64,000 nucleotides of DNA from Oikopleura dioica. Taxonomy: Eukaryota > Chordata > Appendicularia > Copelata > Oikopleuridae. Position 1 is the stretch's first letter; each line of letters opens with the position of its first letter. Below, piece after piece: positions 12,636 through 25,370 of this stretch. Position numbers and translations under genes: made by a program. The notes under the pieces are model-generated. The model was not told the DNA's origin. It ran no database searches and saw nothing but the letters and a program-made list of their open reading frames with translations. The stretch is taken from assembly GCA_907165135.1 (NCBI GenBank), contig OU015567.1, positions 11,971,001 to 12,035,000 of the forward strand, written 5' to 3'.

Positions 12636-12772
12636 TGAACTCACGAAGAAATTAACGACTGTCTGACGATTGAATCTGAAAAATGAGATTTATGCGAAAC
12701 TCATAAATGAGTCCCATGAATTAAAAAAATAAGCAGATTTAGCATTTTATGGGAGAATAGGCTATACAAATT

Positions 12773-14099
12773 ATGACAACGTTAACAAAGATACATGGTT
12801 TTTTCGCCAGGTGTGGCTCGCACCTTTGAACAATCATAAAAAAATTACCATTTTTGAACACATCCAAAAGATGGACTTGCGACGACGTCAAAACCAGCCG
12901 TATCTGTTGCAACCCCGACCATGTTGATTCCGTCCACCCGAATAAAGACCCTTTCCGGCTTAATAATGTCTTTGGGTACAATGCTGCTAGCTCAAAGTTG
13001 AAAAAGATAATTGAGAGTAAATCTGCTAATGCTCCCTTGTCCAACTCCGATGGACACAAAATCTGGTGCTACTTGTATTTTAATAGATGTAAGACAGTCT
13101 ATCTTAGACAGACCCTTAAAAAATATTCATTTCAGATGGAACGCGTTCACGAAAAACAGTTCACGACCAATTCGTAGGCTGGTTTCTTACAGACAAGGTC
13201 AAAGATGTCAAATACGACTCCGAAATAAACATCGAGCCCCTGATGACGCAAACTCACATGGGCAAGAATCTTAACGAAGGCGAGCTTCAAAATCCTTCCT
13301 CTTTCAAGTTTGCTATTTCCAACGGAGGAAATATTAACATGTCGATAGTCTTCAGAATAAAACGATTGATGACAAAAAGCGTTGCCAACGATTAGGGCAC
13401 AAATGCTCGAAAGCAATTTGTGACTTGTCGTTTGCTAGGCCAAAGAACTTTCAAAAAGCATCAGGTGTTCGTCTTAGGTAATTCCTTCTTACCAAAGGGA
13501 AGTACTGAAATAAAAGGATTCTCTAGTGTTACCCTAAAACGAGAACCGACCCTTATCGGCTTTGATCAAAGCGATTCTGCCGACTGCCACGATTCGATAA
13601 TAACAATTCACAATAATGGAACGGAGAAGATTTGGTACCACTCGATGCTCACCGAGATTCAAAAACTTGGCAAAACAGCCGAGAAAGAAAGCAAAGTAGT
13701 GACGTACAACGACTTAGAAGCCATCGATCCATCCGTCTATCGCGTCATTCATCCGGGAGAGAGTGTTCCTGTTTTCAAACTCAACTTGGAGTTTCGACGA
13801 TTGACGAGCTCTTTGACTTCGAAGCAACTGCGGAATGTTCGAGAGAGGTTCTTTACCGTCTATGTTGTCCCTGAGTGGGACTCAAAGACGGAGACGATGT
13901 TTTCCGATATTGGAAATGGCGTTGCTAAGTTTACTCGTAAGTTACCACTTTGCTTTCCTACTGTAACTCTATTGTAGACGCTGATGGATTAGGTGGAATA
14001 GAACATCTAGCCTTTATTTCGGTAATCCACCTCGACTACCTCAGTCACGCGGAAAAGCGTAAAACTCAATCCTCGCTCTGCCCAGATTCCGACACTTGA
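12773..14099 (+). CDS. Divergent SMAD-like gene (MH2-type C terminus)
   Basis: Exons 12773-12810, 12871-13088, 13136-13380, 13465-13936 and 13978-14099 join with GT-AG introns of 60, 47, 84 and 41 nt and give exactly 365 codons including the stop. AATAAA follows at 14142. The N-terminal piece WTCDDVKTSRICCNPDHVD looks like the last zinc-binding part of an MH1 domain. Near residue 80, WCYLYFNR resembles the MH2 opening (WCxIxYYE). Later YRVIHPGESVPVFKLNLEF resembles the MH2 segment ending in IPPGCxLKIFxxxEF, and the C terminus recalls the final MH2 helix. An insert of about 90 residues and the absence of a C-terminal SSxS make it atypical. With the gene just upstream it could be one split or duplicated SMAD. 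If real, it acts in TGF-beta-type transcription. Confidence 0.45.
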
Positions 14100-15754
14100 T
14101 GCTATACCAGTTTGAAGATTTATGCATATGCAGCCCTGCCGAATAAAAGAATCAAAGTTGAGATTTTTTGCAAAGCTTTCATCATATTTTGTTTTATTTT
14201 TTATATTTTTCGCAAAACAGGAAAGTCGGCTAATTTACCAAATCTGATTTGAGAGTAATTGAATATTTAGAATTGGAACAAAAGTAAACAAGGGGGAAGT
14301 TTTTTTTTTATCAGTAGCAGTCGATTTCTTTATCAGTAGAAGGTTTATTCAGGGTAAATGTAGATACATGAAAAACATCCCGAAGACTTGATGATTTATC
14401 TTAGCTCTTTAGGAAAGTAACAGAGAGTCCAGTATAAAACCACCGAAAGGGTGGGCTAATATCAGCAACGCTCTGTATGTAGGTTAAGAACTAGAATCTT
14501 AAAAAGGGCTAAGAATCGGTATTAAGTTGAAGCATGTGGTAGTTCCTACTTGAATATAAATAAATAAACGAATCAGGAGCAAAAGGAGATAAACTAAAAG
14601 ATATAATATACAAAACGTGCATATTATCGCGCGGAACTACTGTAAGAGAAAGAGTAAAGGATAATAAAGGAAATAATAATAATAACTTAGTTAATAAAAA
14701 ACTGAAAACTGATGAAGGGTGTGCGTGGGCATCGCGGTAAATATAAGAGCGCCACCACCCGGCAGATCGACGCAGAACTTTTGGGAACACTTGAAAGAGT
14801 CACGTGAGAGAACAGGTGGCATGGGACTATGGGTTTGGGAAGCAGGTAGAGGCGAATTCCACAGGCACACAGGCAAAAACGCGTAGGCTATTGACTGAAC
14901 GCGCCTAAGGGCGGTTCAAAATCTCCCTTTAGGGGTTGAGAATTCAAGATGATGAAAAAATTCTAGTTGTTGGGGGCATGTTAAAAGCCTTGTCTGCCTC
15001 TTCGATATGGGAAGATATGATAGGCTAGGGAAAATAATTATGCTTTTTCAAATGAAATTGGTCTCGGTGGGCATTTGGTGATTTTTTTATACTTTCGAAA
15101 TTTCACATTACTAGATGGAAGTCATTTTCTTTCGAATTTGAACCGGTCGAAAAGTTTTCCATAATCGAGAAGTTTGTCCCTGAAAAGGTCGCCTTCAGAT
15201 CTTCGGCCAAGGTTTAATTTGGTCAAGGCGTGTCCTTGCGGGAGGTTTGATTTGGCCAAAGGGACTTCACTTCCGGGAGGGCCACAAAAGAACAATTATC
15301 ATGCATTAACGCCCATATGAAGTGGTGTAATGTCTGGGAAGGATAGTTATGGTCTGTGAACTGCAGAGTAGATTATTATAGATGTTCTGGGCATAGTCCG
15401 AGCACAGTATTAGTACAGTACTGTAACTACTTTAGTTTTTGTTTCATGAAGTCAGATATGAATTGAAAGATATTATACAAGGCGGTGTCTAGTTTCCCAG
15501 AAAAGAAGGTTGAATTGAATCTCTTGATATGGGTTCTCGTAAGAAATGAACTTTTTGGTGGATTTTACAAAGACGAAAGCTTTTCCAGGAGGCGCAACTC
15601 AAAAAGAAAGAAAGAAAAACTGTCCAAAAAGGTGGAAATGACAACTGAAGCACGCTGGATACTGTGAGTGTCTCAGGCAGAATGTGTAGGGGTAGAACTT
15701 CGGGCAGGGGCGCGCATGGCCCGAAGACGGGCGGCGGGTGGACTCGCAGCGCGC
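14100..15754. other. 3' flanks of two convergent genes; no gene seen
   Basis: It contains the poly(A) signal of the upstream gene (AATAAA at 14142) and the 3' flank of the leftward small Maf gene. Short ORFs on both strands lack homology or splice support. Confidence 0.4.
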
Positions 15755-16361
15755 TCATTCCGACTCCATTTTGATGCCTTTCAGACGCTGGTTTTCTAAT
15801 TGCAGCTCCATCACTGTTCGCTTTAGACTTTCTAATTCGGCATCCTTTTCATCATTCTGAATAAAATCGGTGAGTTAAACGATTCTCCGTTAATTATAAT
15901 TACCTGTTTTTTCAACGCGCTCAAATGTCTTTCATATGCCTCCTTGGCTTTTACAGACTCTTCATAGGCTTTGGATAATTTTTGTTCAGCCTGCTGTGCT
16001 CTCTTTAATCCAGGTCTGTACATGTTGATTATTTCTTAATTTTCGATGAATCGAGCGAAGATTAAGAATCTTCTGGCTGTGAATACGATGTCAGACCGAT
16101 TTCCTGTAAGTCAAGCGTCAGCTGATGCGTTTGTGTCTGTCTCTTCGTCCGGCAGTTTGCCGCGTAGCCTCGATTCTTCAGTGTCCTTCTGCGCTGCTTG
16201 ATGTTGATCATTTGCTCTTTGGTGCAGCCGGACTGTTTGAGCTTTCTGTTCAACTCGCGGACTGAGATGCTCTTTAGTTCTTCGTCCGGGATCTGAATGA
16301 GAGCGTTTTTAATGCCGTTTTCTGTCGACTCGGGCAGACTTGGCCAAAACAAGCTTTTCAT
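15755..16361 (-). CDS. Small Maf bZIP transcription factor
   Basis: Three exons (16087-16361, 15904-16015, 15755-15856) with GT-AG introns give 162 residues, a normal small-Maf length. The extended homology region reads [19 protein letters not shown]. The basic region has [20 protein letters not shown], the Maf hallmark [15 protein letters not shown]. A leucine-zipper/coiled coil follows (about residues 95-155), with no N-terminal activation domain, as in MafF/G/K. The start ATG follows a TTTCTGCTTAG acceptor-like site, compatible with trans-splicing. It would dimerise with itself or CNC/Bach partners at MARE/ARE sites in the nucleus. Within the first intron (16016-16086) an in-frame stop shows that the splice is needed. 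Confidence 0.9.
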
Positions 16362-17018
16362 GCCTTCTAAGCAGAAAGCTATAAACCAAAATCAGCAATC
16401 ACGTGCTCGAATTTGTGCCCGTTCTGATTGAAAATTCTTGATGCGCTTCTCACCGAAAGCAGAAGCTGTTGTCTACCGGCAAAAATAGTTTGTTGATAAG
16501 CCAGCATAAACATCAACATAACAAATGGCCATCGATAAATCAATTTCCTGTTACCAATTTAATTCTTACGTGAGTCACATCTTTGTCAAATTTATGTCGC
16601 TTGATGAGATATTCAAGATCACCAAAAAAGCTTGCAATCGAAGTCTCCATCTTAGCTGTATTACTTGGGGACATTCAACAGGAGTAGAACGTCTTTTCCT
16701 TCAAGGAATTCGGAGTAATTATTTGTAGCTAGAAATCTACAGTCTTGGGTTAATTGTTATTTTAATTATTTGCTAGGTCTTTTGTTGGAAAAAATTGACG
16801 TTCTACTCCTTGAAAGCGCGCGTGATTATTCTCCTATTTTCTCTTGTTATTATGAGTTTTGTGCTGGTGGCGCAGAGTGGGACTAGGAATTAAGCGGAGT
16901 CAGCGCTTTTGCGAGGGAACGGGATTTGCATCGCGCAGCACCTTCTCATCTTATTCCTGGCCTCACTAAATGTCTGCAACCGGATTTTAGCCAAGCTAAG
17001 CATCTTTCGAATCAGTCG
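16362..17018. other. Intergenic, with a 13-bp inverted repeat
   Basis: No gene is seen. A perfect inverted pair GGAGTAGAACGTC (16681-16693) and GACGTTCTACTCC (16797-16809) encloses about 100 AT-rich bases and may be a small decayed fold-back element. Confidence 0.4.
16681..16809. repeat. Fold-back element candidate with 13-bp perfect inverted ends
   Basis: GGAGTAGAACGTC occurs inverted 129 bp apart, and both ends continue with partial symmetry (TTCAA outside, TTTTCC inside). No clear target duplication is visible, so it could be a degraded MITE or chance. Confidence 0.45.
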
Positions 17019-18836
17019 TTAGAGCATTTTAGTGTTTTTACGCCAAGCAAGCCCGATTGATACCTTTGCTGTTCCGGCAATATTGACCTTTCCCTCCGAC
17101 GACTTTCGCATGGCAAGGCCCAAGCCGCCCTGACGCCATCTGATGCCGCAATTCGAACTAAACAATGAAATTGGAATTACATAATGTTTATATGTTAGAA
17201 TTTCCGAAACTGCCTACTTTGCTATTTAATCAATTCGCTCAATAAACAGACATCAAAAGTCAAACAAGACCATTGAGGGTACAAATAGACGCGCGTTCAG
17301 ATTCCCACTGTCGCAGAGACTTTTGAATTTGATTCTGAACGCCCAGAATTTGACCTCCAAAGAAAATCAATGAATTTTGAGTATTGTCTTGCGAAAAAGA
17401 TAAACAGAAATCAAGGAAGAGTCACTTCAACAAAACACTCATTTTTAGGCTAATTCAATGCTTATTTGAAGCTTTGCCGTAAAAAATTTTAACAAATTAT
17501 CCAACGTTGCAGAATTAATTGCCAGTCTGACATTTCGTTGAGCGTTTTTTACGGCAGGTTTGATATTCCAACTAAGCCAGCGTTACTTACCCTGAGTCGC
17601 TGTCATCTGAATCGTTTGACATATTCACTTTATCCATCTGTCCGTTCTGCTGTTGTTGCTGCTGCTGCTGTTTCCATAGGCCGGCTACGGTTTCTGGAAG
17701 GTTGTCTGGCAAACTGCGGGGCTGGTCCTGTCCGAAGTTGCTTCCAAGTCCAAGAGGATGTCCAGACGAGGAGGATTGGCTCTGGTTGGCGGCTTCAGCG
17801 AGCGAGTTGAACGCTGCCGAGGGATAATTGTTATCTTCATCTAGAAGGGCTCGTTCATGTTCATCAGGGGCAGTAGAAGCTAGATCCAGAGCGTGAGCGT
17901 GATTATACGTAATCAATTTGATTAATTAGACTTTTGATAATGAACATTTCTCAAAAAGCAAAAAGAAGTCAATCCATTTAAACAAAACACCCTCGTTATC
18001 AAAGTCCGAAAAATATTCACCATTTTATTTGAAAAATTGAAATAAAATGGATAATTGGATTTTTCTGATTCTGTAAATGCTAAAATCCTTCTTTAGGATT
18101 CACACAATCGAGCACCGCAAGCGAAAGAGGAAGGAAGTTTAGAGTTACTGTCAGTCACTTACATCTGTTATTCAAGCTACTGTTGATACTGCTGCTGATG
18201 CTTGTATTCGGAAGGTTGAAGTTGCCGTTTAGGAAGTTTGCGCCTCGGAGTCCAGCTTCGACAGACTGAATGAATCCATAATTGGAACTGACCGGTTGGG
18301 ATTGAGTGACTTTTGGCTGAAAACATTATGATTGAAATCATCAAGCAAGCAAAGAAAGCAAGCAGCTTGTCTATTCTAGCCTCATGGAAATTTGAAGATG
18401 GGTATTTCTGCCACCCGGCGACAATCAACGATGGAACAAGCCTGTTTCATTTTGTAAAATGAAGCTCAAAATGCACAGTTTAATGTGCTCCGAAAAGCAC
18501 CTTGTAACTAAATATTGTCAATTAAAAAGCACCTGGCTGGAATTCAAGCAGCGAGCGGCGTTTTCCGATTTTTTTATTTTTTGCGCGAGTGGTTTTAAAG
18601 CTGTCTTGTTCTTTGCTTACCGTGGTTTCGCTCAGAATGTTCTGCAGCTGTACCTGTTCCGCGGTGATCTGAAGACTACCGTTGGCACTACTGGTGACGG
18701 CGTCGTGCGCATTCTGTGAGACCAAGTGCAGCGAAAAGCAGTTGGGATTCGAGAACGCCGCAGCCGCCAGCGGAAACTCGATGGGACCACCGCTCTGACC
18801 TATCACCATAGGTCCGAGCCCGTTCCCGTTGGACAT
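17019..18836 (-). CDS. Gln/Ser-rich protein of unknown function
   Basis: Exons 18621-18836, 18163-18316, 17591-17879 and 17019-17157 join with GT-AG introns and give 266 codons including the stop. The start ATG directly follows TTTTTTCAG, compatible with a trans-splice acceptor. The N-terminal half is uncharged (residues 1-125, including QITAEQVQLQNILSE). The third exon is Ser/Asp-rich, with eight glutamines in a row coded by a CAG/CAA tract near 17655. The last exon (SNCGIRWRQGG...) is basic and less certain. Composition suggests a nuclear or transcription-related protein, but I do not recognise a domain. Confidence 0.5.
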
Positions 18837-21800
18837 CTGAAAAAAGCACAATTTTAATCAATCATCGAAAAATAACAGTATCAAATAAAATTAAAGAACA
18901 TTTTTTCTTAACCCCACGAGTCTAAGTCGACATATTTTGTCGAAATCCGGTTTTAATCAGCTGTACTGCTGTAAAAAATGTCGACTTAGACTCGTGGGGT
19001 TACGCCCTCCAATTGGACTCGTGGGGTTAAGAAAAGGATGATCGAATCAAGAAAAGACCAAATCCGCCATAAATTCAATTAAAAAGTTATCGCTCAAATT
19101 ACGAAAATTCCATCAGTTCTATCATTTCAATTGCTAATAATTTCAAAAAAAATCGACAAATCAAAAGAAACTCTTGACGATAATTGTTTATCTTTTAGCT
19201 CTTAGATTCTCAAATGCCCTCAAGTATGCCACTCTTGAAAATCGAAATCAACAAAGACTACTCCAAACCTTGCGCCGCAGGTATTCAATTTTTAGGTTAT
19301 CTAGGCCGAGGAAATTGGACATTTTTCGTTCTCTATAAAATTGACTGTTGGAGGCAAAAACCTCACTAACGTATGTGAAATCGTCGGACGGAAAATGTCA
19401 AGTTTTAGGTTTAGAAATCTGCGGATTATCATACCATACTCAGCAAGATACGATGCTTGAAATGTCAGCGAGATCTCCTCTCGGATGATGCCTCTCCTTT
19501 TTTCAAAATTGGTATGTTTTATGGTTGAATTGTGCGAAGACAAAATACCAAAACAAGAGCGGCAAGAAATTTTATGATGAATTTTATCTTGAAACCGCTT
19601 TTTACATTCATACCATCGTCTCTCCATTAATCAAATTATTATAATCAACAAGCGTTAACGGTATCAATTAAAATTTACAACAATTATTAAACATCTCAGT
19701 GAAGCAAGTTCATAACTGAAATATAGCGAGACAGACGTCTCCGTTACTAAGTGCGTTCTACCGGTACAGAGATAGATAATTTGCTCCTTTGATAGACCCT
19801 GATAGGATCAAAATAGCTATCTTTACTAATCAAACAAATACATGAACTAATTACCACCTTAGCCCGAGAGCAAGTTCAATTCTGCTTCTGGCAAGTGCCT
19901 AAAATATTCTGATCTTACCGGGGAGCTCTCTATTTCTTCAATTAATTCCTCTTTTATTTCGATCATTGTTGAAAGATGATGAGTGTGAATATCCTCAGCG
20001 AAAAAGTACATAACTGTAAAAATCTGGAAATTCGTCTCTTGCTTTTAGGAAATTTTATAATAAAGTGTCCGACAATTCCCGGAGTGGCGGTAAAACGGAA
20101 GGATTAGCACTTTAGCACTTTACGCTCGCAGAGAGGGGTTCTATTTGTTAATTCCTTACCAATTGGAGCATATTAATCCCTTGACTAGTATTGAGAAACA
20201 ACCGTATTTGATACATTGTTTGATTAAATTTTGGATTAGATACATTATTGGCGAAACGAACTTGATAAGTGTGGGAATCTTGAGAGGCACCTGATCTGGC
20301 TTATCAACTTTAGAAACTGAACAAAATGACCAACCGCCAGTAACACTTGAAATCACTGACTCAAAAGTTGAAGTACCTAAGGGTACCTAAGGTAAGATCG
20401 ACTCCTAGTCTTGTCGACCCCTTACCGTAATTTACGGTCCGTAAATTACAGTCATAAATTAATGATAAAATTAATACTGGATGAATGAATGCTCATCATA
20501 TCGAGCACTGTAGCGCAAAATTGCACCCCAAACAAGATCTGTCTTCTTTTGCCTTTGGTCGGCAGAAAAATCAGTCTCTGCGCAAAGGGAAAAAATACGC
20601 TGAAAGCCACAAAAAATACATTTCAAGTTTGCTTCGCCCGCGTTTGCGAAAAAACTCCACCCGAGTTAGTCTTGCCACGTCTTTGTCTGTCAGATCTTTT
20701 TAAATGCTATTGGCCTAAGAGAAGGCAGCAGCAATAAGTTGAGAGACATTGAAGTTGGAGAGAAGAAGACTGAAAGAATCTTCTCAGGAGCTTAAAAAAG
20801 CTAAAGCGTTTTTTCATATAAGAGAGAATGAGTTTTATAACAGAGAATATGTAATTGTACGAAAGAAAAAACCAGAGCATCAGTTAAAATCTATCATTAT
20901 TTTTTAGAAAGATAACTTAAAAATTGTTTCAATAATAACCACAAAAAGGGACTCTTGTATAAATTCAAGTGCCAAGGGCGGTCCGAGCCGAACGGTAAGG
21001 CCGAAAGTCGCCATGTTACAGTTTGTTTACAAGAGTGACCACAAGTAAGCCCTAAGAAAAATGGTTTCCTTGAAATTCCGCCGGGCAAATTTGAGAAAAT
21101 ATGGAAAAAACCAAGAGAGAAAAGATCGGAAAAAGCGCCATCCAACGGGCAGCACCACTGGTGGCTCCAATGAACCACACCGTGTATTCTTCTCCCGCTG
21201 CGGTGGCCTGTGCTATGCCCCGTGCTCACTGTATCCTTTTGTCAAGGCTTCTAACGGAGTTTAATTAAGGTACTCAAAGACACGAGAGCTCAAGAGCATT
21301 TGACGCGGAGCTTTTGATTTGAAGCTGAAATCTGTTCTGCTGCTCTAATCAGTACGTGAGGGCCCTGCGCGGCCAGTCTCAAGGTCATAATTTCACAAAA
21401 ACCAGCTTTAAAGACAGTTAATTGGCCATTTCTAAGCATCAATAGGCGGTTCTCGGTAAAAACAAAAACCTCAAAAATTTTGGCGGATTTTGGCCCTTTC
21501 CTTGTTGATTTCCCTTCTTCGAAAAGTCTCTGACAATTCGGCACTCGCCGGCGGACAATTCACATTTTTTCCAATTTAAAAGCGCTGCCAAAATCTCTGA
21601 AATTCGGAAAATTCTCACAAAAAACCGCTGAGCGGCCAACTCTGTGCAACGAATAGGAGGCAATGGTAGCACCTTGAACTTCCTTCTTTTCGCTAAGGTA
21701 GCTATCGATTCTAATTCGTCATTGCGAGGGCGAAGCGCATGGCTCCCTCCATTTCAGAGGGCCCTACCACGCCAGAGCACAAGGGTGGTCAATAGCTTCC

Positions 21801-24034
21801 AGAGCATGTCTCTCAGACGGGATAGTCAAAGCTGGACATATGCTCTAAAATTGCTCGAAATTTTGCGGGCGCAGTTTGACCAGGCTTCAAATTACCCTTT
21901 AATTAAGAAGGCTAAGTCTCCTAACTACCCACTGAATCTTATTGTTGCAGGGGTTTGAACAGATACGCAGAACCCTAAGACATGTTCTTCCTTAAGAATT
22001 CTTGATTTTGATTCTGATATTAGCTAGCAATTACAGGTGGCTTTACTAATACGCGGGTCTATTTGCAGCATAAATAAAAAACCCAAATTGATTCACGGTT
22101 TGTTCAATGAAATCAAGGAAGAGAACCTGCCGGAAAACAGGTTTTTGTCGACGAGTATTCAGTTGGAGCCATTTTTGGTTGCAGGTGATATACAGTTCCG
22201 TGCTAGCCCTAAGAGCAACTTGACCCGAGTGTGGTTGCTGGCGAGGACGTGAGGCGGTGGACGGTGACGGATCGTGACTGACTTGCCCCAGTCGCCTTCA
22301 GCGCCATAATTCGACCAGCGAGCGCCAGCACCAAGACCTCCACCGCCACCGCCAAGACCATATTTCCTTAAGTCTTTCTTATCATCTTTTTAATAATGAA
22401 ACTTTTTCCTTGATAGCCGAGATCAGTAGAGCCAACGTACCCAACTAACTAAGTTGAACTAAGCAAATACGAGATGAATCTTTTCTCAAATTTGTTGAAA
22501 GTCTGTTAATTATGATTTTGCGGTTGTAAAGTTTTAGGTCAAGAGCTTGGGCCAAAAGCGGAAAATTCGCGAATAAGCATTTATAAATATTTAACATCGA
22601 TCTCTTCTATTGAAGATTCTGGATGTTGGAATCAAAATAAATGATGAAATTCAAACTGGAATTTTTTTTCAAGTTTAACGACCATCACGAGATATCTTTT
22701 GGACAACAGATCGATCATCGATCAAGAGACTCTTTTGATTGTAGCATGTAAAGTTTATCCGTGAAAATACGTATGAATTTGTTTTTCGCGATCTAAGATC
22801 TTGGAACGAGTAATTGTCGATTCGTGTAACGGTTAACGAAATTTCGAAATTGAAACTCAGGAAGGGAGCCTTCAACAAAGCCCTGTTTGGAAAAGGAAGC
22901 TCTTTTTTCCGTCTGATCACGTGCTGAAGCTGTCTATCTCTTTGATAATTCAATTTTATGGGGCGACTTAAACCGCATCGAAAAGTTCGAATTTAAGTCA
23001 GTTGTTCTCTTTTTTTAGAAGTTTAAGATCTTTTTAGTTCAAAAATATCTAAATAGAATATTCCCTAGTCAAGCAGTTTTGATGATGCGAGGTAAATGCA
23101 GTGATTCTATTGCCCGAGGGAATCCTGTTCTAGGGCTTGTAGCCTTTCTAAACTGAACTTCGGAGGCCAAATTTACCTGCGGTTTAGTACGGTGATTGAC
23201 TTTTTAAAACGAGGATTGAGCAACAAAAGATGATTATTCCGCTACAATTTGATTCAATATTGACCAAAGTCTGGGAGACTTAAAATCGCTGCTCGATTCG
23301 TAAGAATACTTTTATTCGGAATCAAAGTTAGAGCCTTTAACTTTGCTTTAATTTTACAGACAATAAAGAGAGTAAGTTCTAATCGTAGTCGACTTCGATT
23401 TCTTGAGTTGCCACGGCGTCTAAAATTGTTTTAATACTATCAACCCTTTTCCGTTTTAATTTGCTCTGTTCAAAGCTGGTCGATATTATGTATTCTATCA
23501 CGTGCGGGTGCACGTGACCCTCGTCATCGACAAGGGCTTAGGAAAAAAAAAGAAATTACGATTCACGTCGTCTCTCACCTTGAATCGGTTTGGCTTCGAT
23601 AATGCACGAAGTCCTGGCAGCGTCGATGCATTGGCAAGTTTGTTTCTGAGTTGCTGTTTCGATAACGATTTCTTCTCCCTTTTCCTGGGGTAGCCAAACT
23701 GCTTATTGTTGCAATTATAAATATTATCATTTTCGCGCGTTTTTATCAGCGGCGTCCTTAGCTAACCCTGGAACGATTAGCGCGCTAGAAGATAAGAGGA
23801 AGATATCTCCCAAGTCTACAAGTGTTATCTGTGGAAGTATTTAACAGTCTGCTCCCCATTTCCTTCTCGTAATACTCCCCATTCAAGATGCAATACCGGC
23901 TAAGTTCGCAAGAAATAAACCTCGTCTTCTCATCCCCTGAGCATTTGCAATCACGGATCTTTATTCGGAGATTGACATAATATCAAATTCTCAAGTTGAG
24001 AATTTCAACTAAAGAACAAAACTACGATGAATTG
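18837..24034. other. Long gene-poor stretch
   Basis: No gene can be supported. It holds a TTAA-flanked MITE (18912-19026) and near-palindromes around 20420-20450 (two copies of CGTAAATTACxG type). A Gly-rich minus-strand open segment (about 22240-22380, KYGLGGGG) without start or splice context may be a gene fragment. Two CACGTG boxes lie close together at 23490-23520. Confidence 0.4.
18908..19030. mobile_element. piggyBac-type MITE with TTAA target sites and a doubled right end
   Basis: The element 18912-19026 (115 bp) lies between TTAA (18908-18911) and TTAA (19027-19030). Left end CCCCACGAGTC; right end GACTCGTGGGG. A second, longer inverted copy of the end (ATGTCGACTTAGACTCGTGG) sits internally at about 18979-19000, so the right terminus is present twice. 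TTAA duplications with C-rich ends fit piggyBac-type non-autonomous elements. Confidence 0.7.
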
Positions 24035-24800
24035 TCAACCACGTTCCAGGTTGTCGTCTGTGCGTGTTTGCTCAAACTCGGTATTCAAAGGGTATTTGTT
24101 CTGCGTATGCGCGTCCCAGCAACCTGGATTGATCTCCTTACAATCCACTGAACCTTTTCGTGTGCCCAAACATTCGCACTAAAGAAATTTTAGAAGTCAG
24201 CAACGAGGAAAGTTTAGAAAACTGTCAGTAACTCGTCATAATTGCGTGTCAAATTGATCTAGCTTGTAGCAATTAGTAGCAATTATATAACTACCCGCGT
24301 TTGTTGTCAAACAACTGAAATCATGAGTTCATGTACACGTCTGACAGAAATTTGAACGAATATTGTCTAACTAAGGCCTTTTTTGAAAAAGAATAGAAAG
24401 ACTTGTACTTTGACGAGCCTTACCTCGTAATCCATGTGTTTGTCCATATAATTGTAGAGCTTGAACTTCTCCCCAATCTCGTAACCCCTATCGTTGATAA
24501 TACAGGGAAGTGACAATGAGCTGCATCTCATCGAGCCATCTGCTTGGCAGACGCATGAAAACTGCCCCTGCATTCCTTTTGTTGGACCGTCGTTGAAGAT
24601 TTTGTTTCTTTCGGAGATTTTCGGAGATTTCGCTTCAACAAGATTCGATTTCCGTGGAAAACCCGTTGCCTGACCCACTCCTCGTTAGGTTGATAAAAAA
24701 CACCTGTATCTGGATCTCTACAAACCGCATTGCTAGAAACTTGCCCAACAGATGCAGCTTCGGAAGAGAGCGCTAGAATCGTTCCTACGGCAAGTTTCAT
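24035..24800 (-). CDS. Secreted protein with two tandem fibronectin type I domains
   Basis: Exons 24663-24800, 24424-24567 and 24035-24178 give 141 residues; both introns are GT-AG and in phase 0. A signal peptide (MKLAVGTILALSS) precedes two about 40-residue domains. The first runs from CRDPDTGVFYQPNEEW to FSCVCQADGSMRC, the second from CIINDRGYEIGEKF to YECECLGTRKGSVDC. Both keep the four-Cys C...CxC...C pattern, the Tyr after the first Cys, and (second domain) the CLGxxKGxxxC ending of FN1 modules. A short hydrophilic tail follows. FN1 modules are known from chordate fibronectin and related proteins, where they bind matrix, so an extracellular or matrix role is inferred. VWC is the alternative fold, but spacing and CLG motif favour FN1. 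Codon boundaries match exactly. Confidence 0.8.
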
Positions 24801-25370
24801 TTTCCCCTTCTGATCGTCTCTCTTTCGATTCTTGGCCCAAAGCCGAAGAGGTATTTCAACTTTTTCAGATTGATGATTGATTCGGGAAAATCAACCCAGA
24901 TCAACAACAAATAGCTAATTTGAGAGCAAACAAGCGGGACTCATTCAAACAGCTGATTTGTGATACATACCGTTTTACAGCTGATTCAGCTAAAATCAGA
25001 CGAACCAATTTACTGATCTCATTATTTTTTTTACACTTTTTTACTCAAAACCGCATCTCTGAATTTTGAATAATTTCATGTCTTGCAGGGAGGATTTGAC
25101 CTTCTTCGAATAAATAAAATAAGGGACGCTGCTTACAATAAATTCAGAGGAACCAATTCCTAAAGATCAAGACTCTGTCTAGACAATTTGATATTTTCTT
25201 GGCATTTTCTTCCGCAAAATGCAAAAAGTCTATTCATTTGAGTCTGATGATTTAATTGAAGATTGTTTTATTACAAAAATATAATATATATCATACGAAA
25301 TGATGATTCGCTATGTACAGAGTTATACAGAATAAAATAAATAATATAATATCATTTTTTTTTCGTTGAG
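24801..25370. other. Intergenic between two leftward genes
   Basis: AT-rich. The minus-strand poly(A) signal for the dynein gene is probably TTTATT at 25266-25271. Nothing else is seen. Confidence 0.5.

Noticed and set aside
19301-19627. 108-codon minus-strand ORF
   Set aside because: No family, no splice or poly(A) context, and composition like the surrounding AT-rich spacer.
22240-22380. Gly-rich minus-strand coding segment (KYGLGGGG)
   Set aside because: No start, splice sites or continuation found; may be a decayed fragment, not a supportable gene.
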